Part shown: positions 36,570 to 45,341 of the stretch, in pieces | Layout of the letters: the number at the start of each line of letters is the position of its first letter | How positions within the stretch are numbered: the stretch's first letter is position 1 | NCBI RefSeq assembly: GCF_000227685.2 | Contig: NZ_CP007029.1 | Coordinates: 2,454,501-2,518,500, forward strand | Length of the DNA stretch: 64,000 bases | Reading direction: 5' to 3' | From: Thioalkalivibrio paradoxus ARh 1 | Lineage (GTDB): Bacteria > Pseudomonadota > Gammaproteobacteria > Ectothiorhodospirales > Ectothiorhodospiraceae | Position numbers and translations under genes: made by a program | Notes under the pieces: model-generated | The model's input: only the letters and a program-made list of their open reading frames with translations | Told to the model about the DNA's origin: nothing | Database searches by the model: none

Positions 36570-36881
36570 ATGAAAGACCATCTCTTCAATCGCAAGACCC
36601 TCGCCGCCACCATCGGCACCGCCGCCGTCGGCCTCGCAATGGGCAGCACGCCGCTGTTTGCCGCGACCGACCTCGGCCAGGGCTATCAGGTCAGCCAGTC
36701 CTCCACCGCGCTGCAGAAGCTCGCTCAGGGCAGCTGCGGCGAAGGCACCTGCGGCGGCGCTTCCGGCGAGAAGGAAACCGAGGGTAGCTGCGGCGAAGGT
36801 CGCTGCGGCGGTGCCTCGGACGACAATGGCGATGACAAGGACACGGAAGGCAAGTGCGGTGAGGGCCGTTGCGGCGGCTAG
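36570..36881 (+). CDS. hvfA: HvfA-type RiPP precursor, Cys-rich secreted peptide
   Basis: This 103-aa precursor has a long N-terminal export signal (NRKTLAATIGTAAVGLAMGS, cleavage near TPLFA) and a Gly/Cys-rich core. Three near-identical 11-residue motifs, QGSCGEGTCGG (53-63), EGSCGEGRCGG (71-81) and EGKCGEGRCGG (93-103), carry all six cysteines, linked by acidic spacers. EGKCG motifs mark HvfA-like precursors whose cysteines are converted by MNIO enzymes into oxazolone/thioamide-type copper-binding groups. The ribosome-binding site AAGGAG is strong. Modification here is inference. Confidence 0.88.
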   Translation: MKDHLFNRKTLAATIGTAAVGLAMGSTPLFAATDLGQGYQVSQSSTALQKLAQGSCGEGTCGGASGEKETEGSCGEGRCGGASDDNGDDKDTEGKCGEGRCGG

Positions 36882-36928
36882 GATGACGTGATCATCAGGG
36901 CCGCCATCGTGTGATGGTCGCGCCCTAT

Positions 36929-37034
36929 CGTCATCGCGAGGCACGCAGTGACGTGGCGATCCAGGCGGAGTCTGGATCGCCACGGGCCTTCGGCCCTCGC
37001 GATGACGGGCCACGGGCCTTCGGCCCCCGCGATG
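36929..37034. repeat. Palindromic core repeat inserted between hvfA and hvfB
   Basis: A degenerate copy of the family B/C core lies in the 245-base hvfA-hvfB gap: GTCATCGCGAGGCACGCAG, TGGCGATCCAGGCGG, then its mirror TGGATCGCCACGGGC and CCTCGCGATGACGGG, with CACGGGCCTTCGGCC duplicated. It would form a stable stem in the operon mRNA between precursor and maturase. Confidence 0.8.
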
Positions 37035-37126
37035 GCATATCTGAGGGTATGGCGATTGCCGGCTTAACCATCACGGTGGCACTCACGACGACAGATTGGA
37101 ATCAGTCACTTATGGAGTCAACGCCT

Positions 37127-37987
37127 ATGAATCACCGGTCGGAAGTGCGTGGCGCGGGGCTGGGTCTGCGGCGGTCTCTGCTGAGCCCCTTCGCGCAAGC
37201 GCCCGGATCCCGCGACCGGGTCGATTTCCTCGAAGTCGCCCCCGAGAACTGGATGCATCTCGGCGGCGCCCTCGGGCGAACCTTCCGCGAGTGGACCGAA
37301 GCCAAACCCTTCGTCTGCCACGGGCTATCGTTGGATATCGGCGGGCCGCGGCCACTGGACCGGGACTTCTTGCGGGACCTGCGCAGCTTTCTGGACACCC
37401 ACGGCATCCGCGACTACACCGAGCATCTGTCCGCCTGCGGCGACGAGTTCGGCCACCTGTACGACCTGATGCCGATCCCGTTCACCGAGGACGCGGTACG
37501 CCATGTCGCCGAGCGGGTCGGCGTCGTGCAGGACCTTCTGGGCATGCGCATTGCGCTGGAAAACGTCTCCTACTACGCGCAGCCCGGGGCGGAGATGAGC
37601 GAGGCGGAGTTCGTGTCTGCGGTCATCGAGACGGCCGACTGTGACCTGCTCCTGGACGTGAACAACATCGTCGTCAACGCGATCAACCATCGCTACGATC
37701 CGTTGGATTTCCTCGACCGCGTGCCGCTGGACCGCGTGCGCTACCTGCATGTCGCCGGGCACCACGAAGAAGCACCCGACCTGCGCGTCGACACCCACGG
37801 GGCCGACATCTGCACCGACGTCTGGGCATTGCTGGACGAGGTCTACCGGCGCCTGGGACCGGTGCCGACCCTGCTCGAGCGCGACTTCAACTTCCCTCCG
37901 CTTCAGGACCTTCTCGCCGAAGTCGCCCGCGTGCGCGCAATGCTCGAGGCAAGCGAGGCGGTCATGGAGGTACGCCGCCGTGCCTGA
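37127..37987 (+). CDS. hvfB: HvfB-type MNIO (DUF692) RiPP maturase
   Basis: This 286-aa member of the multinuclear non-heme iron oxidase family (DUF692, TIM-barrel fold) has the expected metal-binding positions: EVAPENWM (36-43), [10 protein letters not shown] (His65), TEHLSACGD (Glu99-His100), ENVSYY (Glu145, Asn146), [12 protein letters not shown] (Asp177), LHVAGHHE (His208 and following), DTHG (His224) and ERDFNFP (Glu251, Asp253). In characterised relatives the enzyme oxidises precursor cysteines. GGAG precedes the ATG at 37127. It overlaps hvfC by 8 bases. Confidence 0.92.
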   Translation: MNHRSEVRGAGLGLRRSLLSPFAQAPGSRDRVDFLEVAPENWMHLGGALGRTFREWTEAKPFVCHGLSLDIGGPRPLDRDFLRDLRSFLDTHGIRDYTEHLSACGDEFGHLYDLMPIPFTEDAVRHVAERVGVVQDLLGMRIALENVSYYAQPGAEMSEAEFVSAVIETADCDLLLDVNNIVVNAINHRYDPLDFLDRVPLDRVRYLHVAGHHEEAPDLRVDTHGADICTDVWALLDEVYRRLGPVPTLLERDFNFPPLQDLLAEVARVRAMLEASEAVMEVRRRA

Positions 37988-38762
37988 ACTGGACTTTCGC
38001 GAAGTGCAGCGCCGATTCGCGGCTCATCTGCGCGACCCCGAACGCCATGCCCCACCCGCGGGTATCGAGGAGCGCCGCCTGGCGATCTACCGGCGGCTGT
38101 TCATCAACAACATCGAGGATCTGCTCGGACGGGCGTACCCGGTGTTGCGCAGCCTGCACGGTTCGGAACGCTGGGCACGGCTGACTCGCGACTTCTATCG
38201 GGAACACGGATGCCACACACCGTACTTCCCGCGTCTGGCCGAGGAGTTTCTTCAATATCTGAGCACGGAGCGAACGGCGCACGAAGACGATTTTCCTTTT
38301 CTCGCCGAACTCGCCCATTACGAACGCGCCGAGGTGGTCGTGGCGCAGCACGAAGATGACCCCGACCATGCCACCGGCATCACGATTGATCCTCTGGGCG
38401 ATCCCTTCACCGAGGTTCCGGTACTCGCTACCGCCACGCGCTTGCTGGCCTACGAATACCCGGTCCAACGGATCGGCCCCGACTTCGTCCCGGCCAGCCC
38501 CGGCGAACACCCCACCTACCTGGTGGTGTTCCGCGACCGCGACTTCCGTACCGGGTTCATCGAGCTCAACCCATTGAGCGCGCGCATCCTCTGGTACGTG
38601 CAGAACGATCCCGCGCCGGGAGCCGAACTGGTGCACCGGGTCGCCGCCGACTTCGACCTTGCACCCGGCGAGGAGCTCCTGCGCAGCGCCGAGGAACTGC
38701 TGCGGCACTGGCTGCAGCGCGGTGTACTCGCGGGAACCCGTACCGATTCCCCGGCGACCTGA
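37980..38762 (+). CDS. hvfC: HvfC-type (DUF2063) MNIO partner protein
   Basis: This 260-aa protein has an N-terminal DUF2063 domain ([18 protein letters not shown] ... [26 protein letters not shown]), the domain that partners DUF692 enzymes and presents the precursor peptide. The C-terminal half ([19 protein letters not shown] ... YLVVFRD) is typical of the longer HvfC/BufC type. The start is GTG at 37980, overlapping the last codons of hvfB, which implies tightly coupled synthesis of the enzyme and its partner. Confidence 0.9.
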   Translation: MPELDFREVQRRFAAHLRDPERHAPPAGIEERRLAIYRRLFINNIEDLLGRAYPVLRSLHGSERWARLTRDFYREHGCHTPYFPRLAEEFLQYLSTERTAHEDDFPFLAELAHYERAEVVVAQHEDDPDHATGITIDPLGDPFTEVPVLATATRLLAYEYPVQRIGPDFVPASPGEHPTYLVVFRDRDFRTGFIELNPLSARILWYVQNDPAPGAELVHRVAADFDLAPGEELLRSAEELLRHWLQRGVLAGTRTDSPAT

Positions 38763-38863
38763 GCCTGCCGCCTGCTCTGCAGGCGCGAACGGCAAGGTGC
38801 CGCCGCCCAGCCGCACCATCGAATTGCAGGCTGGAAGAGGCTGTAGGGCGTGATCCGCCGGGC

Positions 38864-39409
38864 TCACGGGAGACGAAGGCTTGCCACCGTCCCCAGCGTA
38901 GCGCGCATCTCGTTGATGCTCGGCGGCTTCGCGTCCCTTGGTTCGCCGTAGATACCGGCGCAGGTCAGCCGTCGGACGTCGGGCTGGTTCTCGCTGGCGA
39001 GCCAGAGATGGTAGCCCTGCCAGGTTCGGTTGTAACCGGAATCCCCGCCAATTCCTCCGCCCAACATGGCCACCTCGACCGACGGCTGCCATTGCGCGAC
39101 CGAGGCCGACGTGCGCTGGACACGGCGGACGACGAACCGCCCCGCTTCCACGGTCTGAACGCGGTTGCGATCGAGGGTGTTGATCTCGAGGTTGCAGCTG
39201 GTGTCGTACCAGTCACGGCCCGGTGCCACCCGGCCGCGCACGAACCACACCCGCGTGGTGCCCGGCGGGATCGCGACCGGCTGATGCAGTTCGATCACCG
39301 CGCCCTCGGGCACCAGGTAGTAGGGAGAGGCGGGGTCTTCTTTCACGTCGACGAGGGCGCACCCGATCAGACCGGCCGCCAGCCCGATGGCAATGAGCGT
39401 CTTGAACAT
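38864..39409 (-). CDS. Putative lipoprotein
   Basis: This 181-aa protein has a lipoprotein signal (MFKTLIAIGLAAGLIGC; the cysteine at residue 17 is the lipid anchor) followed by a beta-rich domain (GAVIELHQPVAIPPGTTRVWFVRGR, RFVVRRVQ). I do not recognise a named family. Start ATG 39409 has an AGGAGG site. It is convergent with the hvf operon, with a 100-base gap. A function at the periplasmic face of a membrane is all that can be inferred. Confidence 0.78.
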   Translation of the reverse strand: MFKTLIAIGLAAGLIGCALVDVKEDPASPYYLVPEGAVIELHQPVAIPPGTTRVWFVRGRVAPGRDWYDTSCNLEINTLDRNRVQTVEAGRFVVRRVQRTSASVAQWQPSVEVAMLGGGIGGDSGYNRTWQGYHLWLASENQPDVRRLTCAGIYGEPRDAKPPSINEMRATLGTVASLRLP

Positions 39410-39988
39410 CGTGACCTCCTGACGAGGCACCCGCGATCACGCGTTGGCCCAGGATTGCGCGACTTCCCGCGCGGCCTCCGACGAACCGGGAGCCTGTGCC
39501 TTGAGTTTGGGTCGCTCCAGGTCCGAAGTACAGCAGGGATACGCGTCCTGCGGCATTGCCGCAAGCGCCTGGTGGGGTGCTCCCAACACCGGGCCGTGAG
39601 CGTGGGAAGGGCGATGGGCCCGCAAACGCAGGCGGTACCCGCAGCCGCAGCCCGCACCGCTGTGTTGTCGCCGAGTGGGGCTTCTCCGAGGCGATGGTGC
39701 GGGACCGCATACCGCGCGTTGGTGGACGGGCCCGTCCCACGGCGACCGGGCCTCGCCCGGGTTTCAAACAAACAGATTGCAGTGGCGTTCGTGACGGTAC
39801 CTCATCGATTGGATCGTGTTCCTGGAACTCGGAAAGGGCTTGCGGCGCGTTGGGGGGCCGGACCACGGAATCATTCAATCGCGCGGCCCGGTCCCGCGAC
39901 GATGCGGGGCCGGGCGGTACGCGTTACGGCCGATCAGCCACCCACGCCCACCTCATACCAGGGCGTGGGGTTGATCGGGCAGCGGTAA
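39410..39988. other. Intergenic region with no intact gene
   Basis: No well-supported ORF lies in about 580 bases. One minus-strand frame (39437-39625) ends in a natural-looking tail (LERPKLKAQAPGSSEAAREV) but has no recognisable domain. The stretch abuts the truncated AraC gene and may be what is left of its deleted 5' half and neighbours. Confidence 0.35.
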
Positions 39989-40435
39989 CGAAACCCCTTA
40001 CTGATCCTGGTGCTGCGCCATGTCATGGCCGCAGGCCAGGTCCGGGCGGGTCTGCTCGCGGGCCTCGCAAACCCGCAACTGCGGCGGGCGCTGGTGTGCA
40101 TGCACCGTGACTACCGTCACCCCTGGCAACTGGACGAACTGGCTGCGCGGGCGGGTCTCTCGCGCAGCGCTTTTGCCCGGCAGTTCCTCGAGGTCGTCGG
40201 CGACACGCCGATGAACTACCTCGCACACTGGTGCATGCACCAGGCAGAGCTGCTGCTGCAGGACCGGCGCCGCTCGGTCGCCGAAGTGGCTGAAACGTTC
40301 GGCTACGCGTCGGAAGCCGCATTTCGACGGGCGTTCAAGCGCATCCGCGGTCGCGGCCCGGGCGCGGTGCGCCGGCTCGCCCCAAGGAAGCCGGAGCCAC
40401 CAACCACCGGGGTGGATCCCCGGAGGAACCGCTGA
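39989..40435 (+). pseudogene. AraC-family regulator, N-terminal truncated
   Basis: Only the C-terminal DNA-binding half of an AraC/XylS regulator is present: LVCMHRDYRHPWQLDELAARAGLSRSAFARQF and the second helix-turn-helix SVAEVAETFGYASEAAFRRAFKRIRG. Residues just before (LLILVLRHVMAAGQVRAG) look like the linker helix of cupin-type AraC proteins. An in-frame TAA at 39986 cuts off the expected ~150-residue sensory domain, and no trace of it is seen upstream. The DNA-binding part could still be expressed from GTG 40010. Confidence 0.72.
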
Positions 40436-40650
40436 ACGCGCGTCAGCCCGAGGAGCCACTGGCCTGCAGCCGCAAGCACGGCGTCGCCAATTCCAAGGCG
40501 AACATGGCGTGGTGCGTATCCGTAGATTCCACATTGACCTGTTCGGAAGATGGTGTTGTTGTTCCTCTTAGGTGTGGATTCATGCGGACGATGCCCGCCC
40601 AGGATCCAGATCGCGGTTCTGCGGTCGGCCCTTCCGCGTCCGGAGGCTGT

Positions 40651-41451
40651 ATGAGCATTGATTTTCTGCACAGCATTCGGCTGCAACTGACGATCCTGCT
40701 GCTCGGCCTGGTCGCGGTGGTCATAGCCAGTTCGGGCTATGCCGTGCATTCGGCTCAGATGCGCCAGCAGGAACAGGTGGTGCTCGCCGCGGTCTATTGG
40801 CTGCATACGCGGGTGCTCCGCCCCTTGCATCACGCGGTGGGAGCCTTCGAGCATGTCTCTCAGGGGGATTTCGGCCATCAGGTACCGGTGCCAAACCGCA
40901 ACGAGATCGGCCTGATGGTCGAGTCCTTCAACAGCCTGTCCTGCCGGCTCCACGCGTTGTTCCAGCTCATCGACAAAGTGCAACAGGCCGACGGACCCGG
41001 ATCCGTGTTGACCTCGGTGTGGCACGAGCTCGAAACCTTCCTCCCGCTCGACTGGGCAGGGCTGCTGAGCGTCACGCCGGACCAGTCGGCCGGGGTGCTC
41101 GAGCACGCAGTCCTCGACGGGCGTTCGACACCCCCGAGTGAGCGCTACTTTCCGCTCGCCAACAGCCAGCTCGACACTGCGTTGGCCGCCAAGGCCCCGC
41201 TGCGCATCCCGGATCTGCAACAGACGGGCGGCGGGGTTCCGGAGGCGGCCTTCGAGCGCACCCTCATCGAACAGGGCCTACGCTCGGTCCTGCTCCTGCC
41301 GGTCAAGGACACGGACCAGAATTCGGGCCTGCTGGTACTGGCCTCGCGCCAACCCAACGCCTACCAGCTCTCGCACCAGGAACTGATTACCAACCTCGCG
41401 GGCCTGATCGGCCACGCCCTGCAAAAAACCGTAGCCATGGAGAAGCGGTAG
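40651..41451 (+). CDS. Minimal membrane HAMP-GAF protein (truncated sensor)
   Basis: This 266-aa protein has one N-terminal membrane helix (LTILLLGLVAVVIASSGYAV), then almost immediately a HAMP-like segment (LRPLHHAVGAFEHVSQGDFGHQVPVPNRNEIG) and a GAF-like domain (LTSVWHELETFLPLDWAGLL ... SVLLLPVKDTDQNSGLLVL). The periplasmic loop and second helix expected between membrane and HAMP are missing, and there is no kinase or GGDEF output domain. GGAGG precedes the ATG. It looks like a decayed NarX-like or cyclase sensor. A sensory role is doubtful. Confidence 0.7.
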   Translation: MSIDFLHSIRLQLTILLLGLVAVVIASSGYAVHSAQMRQQEQVVLAAVYWLHTRVLRPLHHAVGAFEHVSQGDFGHQVPVPNRNEIGLMVESFNSLSCRLHALFQLIDKVQQADGPGSVLTSVWHELETFLPLDWAGLLSVTPDQSAGVLEHAVLDGRSTPPSERYFPLANSQLDTALAAKAPLRIPDLQQTGGGVPEAAFERTLIEQGLRSVLLLPVKDTDQNSGLLVLASRQPNAYQLSHQELITNLAGLIGHALQKTVAMEKR

Positions 41452-42222
41452 ATGCGGGTTGCCGGTCAGCGGTCGGCGAAGCAGACGGAGAGACTCCCCC
41501 GTAGAATCGCAGTAATGCGAGACCATGCGGCTGTGGCGACAGTGCAGGCTGCCAGATTCACGCCGTCATCGGGGGCCGATGTACAGCCATGTGGTTCCCG
41601 CTATGGCTTCAGCTTCACTCTTGGCGCCTGGGGCTGGATACTCGCCGTCCTACTGATTGTGCTGGTCTTCCGCGCTGGCGCGGCACAACCCGCTGACGGC
41701 GAGTGGTCCGTCTTCGGATACGCAGGGCAGTGGAGCGCCAACAACATCGGCTCCATCCTGCGGGGGCGAACCGAGTTTCGGGATACCTACGTCGGAGTGG
41801 CGGGAGCGAGCCGCACCCTGTACGGGTTCCGGGAATCACTGAGTCTGGAGTTGGAAGCCAACGCCGGCGTCCACACCGGGCTGCAGCATCACTCGGAGGT
41901 GAATACCGCGCTGCTTCTGCGTTGGCGGCCGTTCCCGAACCGGTATTTGAACACTTCGGTCGCCTTCGGACTCGGCCCATCGTATGCCTTCCGCACGCCG
42001 GAAGTGGAACAGCATCCCCGCCGTCCCGCTGCGCGGCTGCTCGTGTTCATGCCAGTGGAGATCACGTTCGCCCAGCCCGGCGCCCGGAACCCCCGTTGGG
42101 AGGTCCTGTTTCGCGTTCACCACCGCTCCGGGGCATTCGGGCTGGTCAGCGACGCCAGGGGTTCCAATTTCGTCAGCGCGGGCGTCCGCTTCCGCTTTTC
42201 GGACAACGCCGATCGCCGTTGA
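41452..42222 (+). CDS. Putative outer-membrane beta-barrel protein
   Basis: This 256-aa product has a hydrophobic signal-like stretch well inside the N-terminus (GWILAVLLIVLVFRAGAA), followed by alternating amphipathic strands (SVFGYAGQWSANNIG, LSLELEANAGVHTG, YLNTSVAFGLGPSYAF) and RVHHRSGAFGLV near the end, reminiscent of small acyl-hydrolase-like barrels. It ends SAGVRFRFSDNADRR, not a classic terminal aromatic. The start is uncertain: ATG 41452 directly follows the upstream stop, while ATG 41515 would give a more usual signal length. Confidence 0.62.
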   Translation: MRVAGQRSAKQTERLPRRIAVMRDHAAVATVQAARFTPSSGADVQPCGSRYGFSFTLGAWGWILAVLLIVLVFRAGAAQPADGEWSVFGYAGQWSANNIGSILRGRTEFRDTYVGVAGASRTLYGFRESLSLELEANAGVHTGLQHHSEVNTALLLRWRPFPNRYLNTSVAFGLGPSYAFRTPEVEQHPRRPAARLLVFMPVEITFAQPGARNPRWEVLFRVHHRSGAFGLVSDARGSNFVSAGVRFRFSDNADRR

Positions 42223-42365
42223 CGGCCACGCTTCGGCGCATTCCCCGCCGTTGCGCATCGCACGTGCATCGAAAGAGCGCTGTTGTATCATCCGCGGCTC
42301 GGTGCACGAACGGCCCACCCCACTCCCCGACGCACGATCGCCACAACCGACAGCAGGACCCAGCC

Positions 42366-43223
42366 ATGGCCCTATGGATCGCCGTTCTCCTGGGTATCAT
42401 CCAGGGCGTCTTCATGTTTCTGCCGGTCAGCTCGACCGCCCACATGGTGCTGGCGGAGCACTGGTTGATCGGCCGCGGCGAGTCGCTGCCGTCGCCGGAC
42501 AGCCCCGAGATGATCCTCTTCGCACTCGTCGTGCATGTGGGCACCCTGGTGTCGATCATCGTCGTCTTCTGGCCCAGCCTGTGGCGTTTTACCCTTGGCG
42601 CCGCAGGCGGTGCATGGCAATGGGCCGGCCAGGGGGGGCGCGGGCCGGTGCCGCTGTACTGGCGGCTGTTCTGGCTGGGGATGTTCTCGGTGCTCTGCAC
42701 CGGCCTACTGGGACTGGCGTTCAAGGCCGCGTTCGAGCAGGTGTTCGCGCACCCCTGGATGATCGCGATCACCCTGACCCTGACGGGAATCCTGCTGTGG
42801 TGGACCGACCGCCTACCCCCCCGCAGGCGGGGCCTCAAGGGCATCAACTGGCGGGTGGCCGGCGTGATCGGGCTGGCCCAGGGCCTGGCGCTGATGCCCG
42901 GGCTCTCGCGCAGCGCGATGACCATCATGTTTTCCCTGTTTGCGGGCCTGAAACGCCGCTGGGCGGCCGAGTACAGCTTCTTTCTGGCCATCCCGACCAT
43001 CTCCGCGGCCACCTTGCTGCAGGCCATCCAGGTGTACCGGGCCGAGGAACCGCCCGTCATCGGGTTCGCCGCGCTGGCGGTCGGCTTCGTGGTGGCGGCG
43101 GTGGTCGGGATCGTATCCCTGAAGCTGGTGATCTACTTCCTGTATCGGGCGCAGCTCAAGGTGTTCTCGTTCTACGTCTGGCTGCTGGCCCTGGCGGTCG
43201 CGATGGGGTGGATCGGGGTGTGA
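42366..43223 (+). CDS. uppP: Undecaprenyl-diphosphatase UppP, atypical motif
   Basis: UppP dephosphorylates undecaprenyl diphosphate to regenerate the lipid carrier for cell-wall synthesis. The 285-aa multi-pass protein keeps FLPVSSTAHM and PGLSRSAMTIMF. However, the usual (E/Q)xxxE motif preceding FLPVSS reads QGVFM here: the first position is Gln (allowed), the second Glu is Met. The ATG at 42366 has AGGA upstream. It may belong to a divergent subfamily with altered chemistry, or rely on other acids. Function is inferred from the rest of the sequence. Confidence 0.88.
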   Translation: MALWIAVLLGIIQGVFMFLPVSSTAHMVLAEHWLIGRGESLPSPDSPEMILFALVVHVGTLVSIIVVFWPSLWRFTLGAAGGAWQWAGQGGRGPVPLYWRLFWLGMFSVLCTGLLGLAFKAAFEQVFAHPWMIAITLTLTGILLWWTDRLPPRRRGLKGINWRVAGVIGLAQGLALMPGLSRSAMTIMFSLFAGLKRRWAAEYSFFLAIPTISAATLLQAIQVYRAEEPPVIGFAALAVGFVVAAVVGIVSLKLVIYFLYRAQLKVFSFYVWLLALAVAMGWIGV

Positions 43224-43310
43224 TCCCGCCGCCCGCCGGCGCGCCGGCGGGTGATTTGCAGGCCGCGATCCACTATCCTGCGCGTGCCGAAAACGTCTCA
43301 AGGAGTCCTC

Positions 43311-44549
43311 ATGCCCCTGATCAAGCCCTTCGCCGGCCTGCGCCCGGCTCCCGGGCGCGCCGCCGATGTGGCAGCGCCGCCCTACGACGTGATGAGCGCC
43401 GAGGAGGCGCGCGCGATGGTCACGGGTCGACCCTGGAGCTTCCTGCACATTTCGCGCCCCGAGGTCGACCTGCCCGCGGACACCGATCCGTACGCGCCTC
43501 CCGTCTACGCCAAGGCACGCGAGAACCTCGACCGGATGCTGAGCGAGGGCGTGCTGGCGCGCGATCCGGAGCCGCACTACTACGTGTACCGTCTGACGAT
43601 GGACACACACGTGCAGACCGGGCTGGTCGCCGCCGCGTCGGTCGACGCCTACGACGCCGACCGGATCAAGAAACACGAGTTCACCAGGCCGGTGAAAGAG
43701 GACGACCGCGTACGCCAGATCGAGGCGCTGAACGCCCAGACCGGACCGGTCTTCCTGGCCTATCGCAGCCAGGCCGGGATCGACACGTTGCTCGCGCGGC
43801 TGAGCGCGGATACCGCCGAGGTCGACGTCACGCTCGACGGCGTACGTCACGAACTCTGGGCGGTGACCGATGCCTCGGTGATCGCCGATCTCACCGCGGG
43901 ATTCGACGCGCTCGACGCGCTCTACGTGGCCGACGGCCATCATCGCTCCGCCGCGGCGTCGCGCGTGGCCGCGACGCGCCGCGCCGGGAACCCGGCGCAT
44001 ACCGGCGACGAATCCTACAACTACTTCCTCGCCGTGATCTTCCCGCATGACCAGCTCCGCATCATGGACTATAACCGGGTGGTTCGAGACCTGAACGGCC
44101 TCGCGCCCGAACGTTTCATGGAGCGCGTCGCCGAGCGCTTTCAGGTCGAGCGCAGCGAGCAGCCGGTGCGGCCCGCACGCCACGCCGAGTTCGGCATGTA
44201 CCTCGGCGGCACCTGGTACCGACTCACGCTCGACCCGCGCCATGTGCCGGAGCACGACCCGGTACGGCGCCTCGATGTCAGCCTGCTGCAGGAGAATCTC
44301 ATCGAGCCGATCCTCGGCATCGCCGATCCCCGGCGCGACGAGCGCATCGGCTTCGTCGGCGGGATCCGTGGGCTCGAGGGCCTGGTGCGTCACGTCGATG
44401 CCGGCGACATGCAGGTCGCCTTCTCGCTGTTCCCCACCGGCATGGAGGATCTGATGGCCGTCGCCGACGCCGGCGAGGTCATGCCCCCGAAGTCGACCTG
44501 GTTCGAGCCGAAGCTGGCCGACGGCTTGGTCTCCCACGTGCTGGACTGA
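43311..44549 (+). CDS. DUF1015 family protein (SerK-like)
   Basis: This 412-aa protein is of the DUF1015 family. Conserved pieces are IKPFAGLRPAPGRAADVAAPPYDVMS, HISRPEVDLP, the KKHEFTRPVKEDDRVR segment, ALYVADGHHRSAAASRVA and the SLFPTGMEDLMAVADAGEVMPPKSTWFEPKL end. Some members are free-serine kinases (SerK/SbnI), which act on serine with ATP or ADP; whether this one does is inference. AAGGAG precedes the ATG. It follows uppP by 87 bases on the same strand. Confidence 0.88.
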   Translation: MPLIKPFAGLRPAPGRAADVAAPPYDVMSAEEARAMVTGRPWSFLHISRPEVDLPADTDPYAPPVYAKARENLDRMLSEGVLARDPEPHYYVYRLTMDTHVQTGLVAAASVDAYDADRIKKHEFTRPVKEDDRVRQIEALNAQTGPVFLAYRSQAGIDTLLARLSADTAEVDVTLDGVRHELWAVTDASVIADLTAGFDALDALYVADGHHRSAAASRVAATRRAGNPAHTGDESYNYFLAVIFPHDQLRIMDYNRVVRDLNGLAPERFMERVAERFQVERSEQPVRPARHAEFGMYLGGTWYRLTLDPRHVPEHDPVRRLDVSLLQENLIEPILGIADPRRDERIGFVGGIRGLEGLVRHVDAGDMQVAFSLFPTGMEDLMAVADAGEVMPPKSTWFEPKLADGLVSHVLD

Positions 44550-44639
44550 CTCGAGGGCCCCCTGCCCCTCCGTCAACGCCTTGGGTCACTGTAGCGCGTC
44601 AGGAAGTACGCGATGGCCTCTGGGCTGTCGGGTGCGCTG

Positions 44640-44725
44640 AGTGCATGCGTCCGGAGCTTCGCCCGCAATGACAACCACCGTGAAGCAGCGTTTAGCTCGC
44701 TGCGGAGCTTCCCTGACAATCAGGA
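44640..44725. repeat. Degenerate family-C element end
   Basis: The sequence between DUF1015 and the next small gene holds broken pieces of family C: GGAGCTTCGCCCGCAATGAC and GCTGCGGAGCTTCCCTGAC followed by AATCAGG, resembling the right end of the element at 29131-29323. It is too degraded for clear boundaries. Confidence 0.5.
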
Positions 44726-44741
44726 AACAAGGGTATCAACG

Positions 44742-44972
44742 ATGCAGAAATGGGTTTCCGTGCTGTGGCCTTCCTTCGTAATGTCGGCGGTGGCAACCAC
44801 CATCGTTTTCCTGTTCCTGAGTCCCGCGCAGCTCGCGCAGAGCGGTGGACCCGCGCTGACGACGCTGGGCTATTACTCCGTCACCTTCCTGTTTCTCTGG
44901 GCGACCACTGCGGGAACCACGCTGATCTCGCATTTCTTCCAGCGCCCGCCCGAGAGCTTCAACCCGGACTGA
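44742..44972 (+). CDS. Small two-helix inner-membrane protein
   Basis: This 76-aa protein has two clear membrane helices (PSFVMSAVATTIVFLFL and SVTFLFLWATTAGTTLI) and a polar C-terminus FFQRPPESFNPD. The start at ATG 44742 was chosen because upstream in-frame codons lie in repeat remnants. No named family recognised. Its conservation-like composition and clean topology support a real gene. Confidence 0.6.
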   Translation: MQKWVSVLWPSFVMSAVATTIVFLFLSPAQLAQSGGPALTTLGYYSVTFLFLWATTAGTTLISHFFQRPPESFNPD

Positions 44973-45341
44973 ACGGAACCAGAAACGGCTGCCCGCTGCA
45001 CCCGCCGCTCCCCCGATGGCGTACCAACAGGGAGTGCGTAGCGGTGGAGTCGAGGCGTCCGGAAATCACACGCGTCGTACCGTCGTCAAGGCGTCTTCCA
45101 TTGAACACCGCCCCTCCGCTCCACTCCACCCGATAGTGCGCTGGAGCGCGTCGGTGTCTCGCGATGGGTCGCGGGCTTCCGCGCGCTTGGACGCATCCGC
45201 CAGATATCCGCCTCCGCCTTTGCCGCGCTTGCATTACCGTGAACGCCGCAGGTACGGTTCGTAGGAAGCGAGGTGGCGGTAACGCCGCACTGTTACCCGA
45301 CCAGGGGTGAGCTCCATCCTTTCTGCGCGGATGATGATGCG
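44973..45341. other. Intergenic region between convergent genes
   Basis: About 370 bases separate the small membrane-protein gene and the end of the invertase gene. Only short overlapping frames without domain features were seen. A weak inverted GGCGGTAACGCCGC lies near 45284. Confidence 0.4.

Noticed and set aside
39437-39625. Small gene on the minus strand
   Set aside because: No ribosome-binding site, signal or recognisable domain; only its C-terminal tail looks natural.
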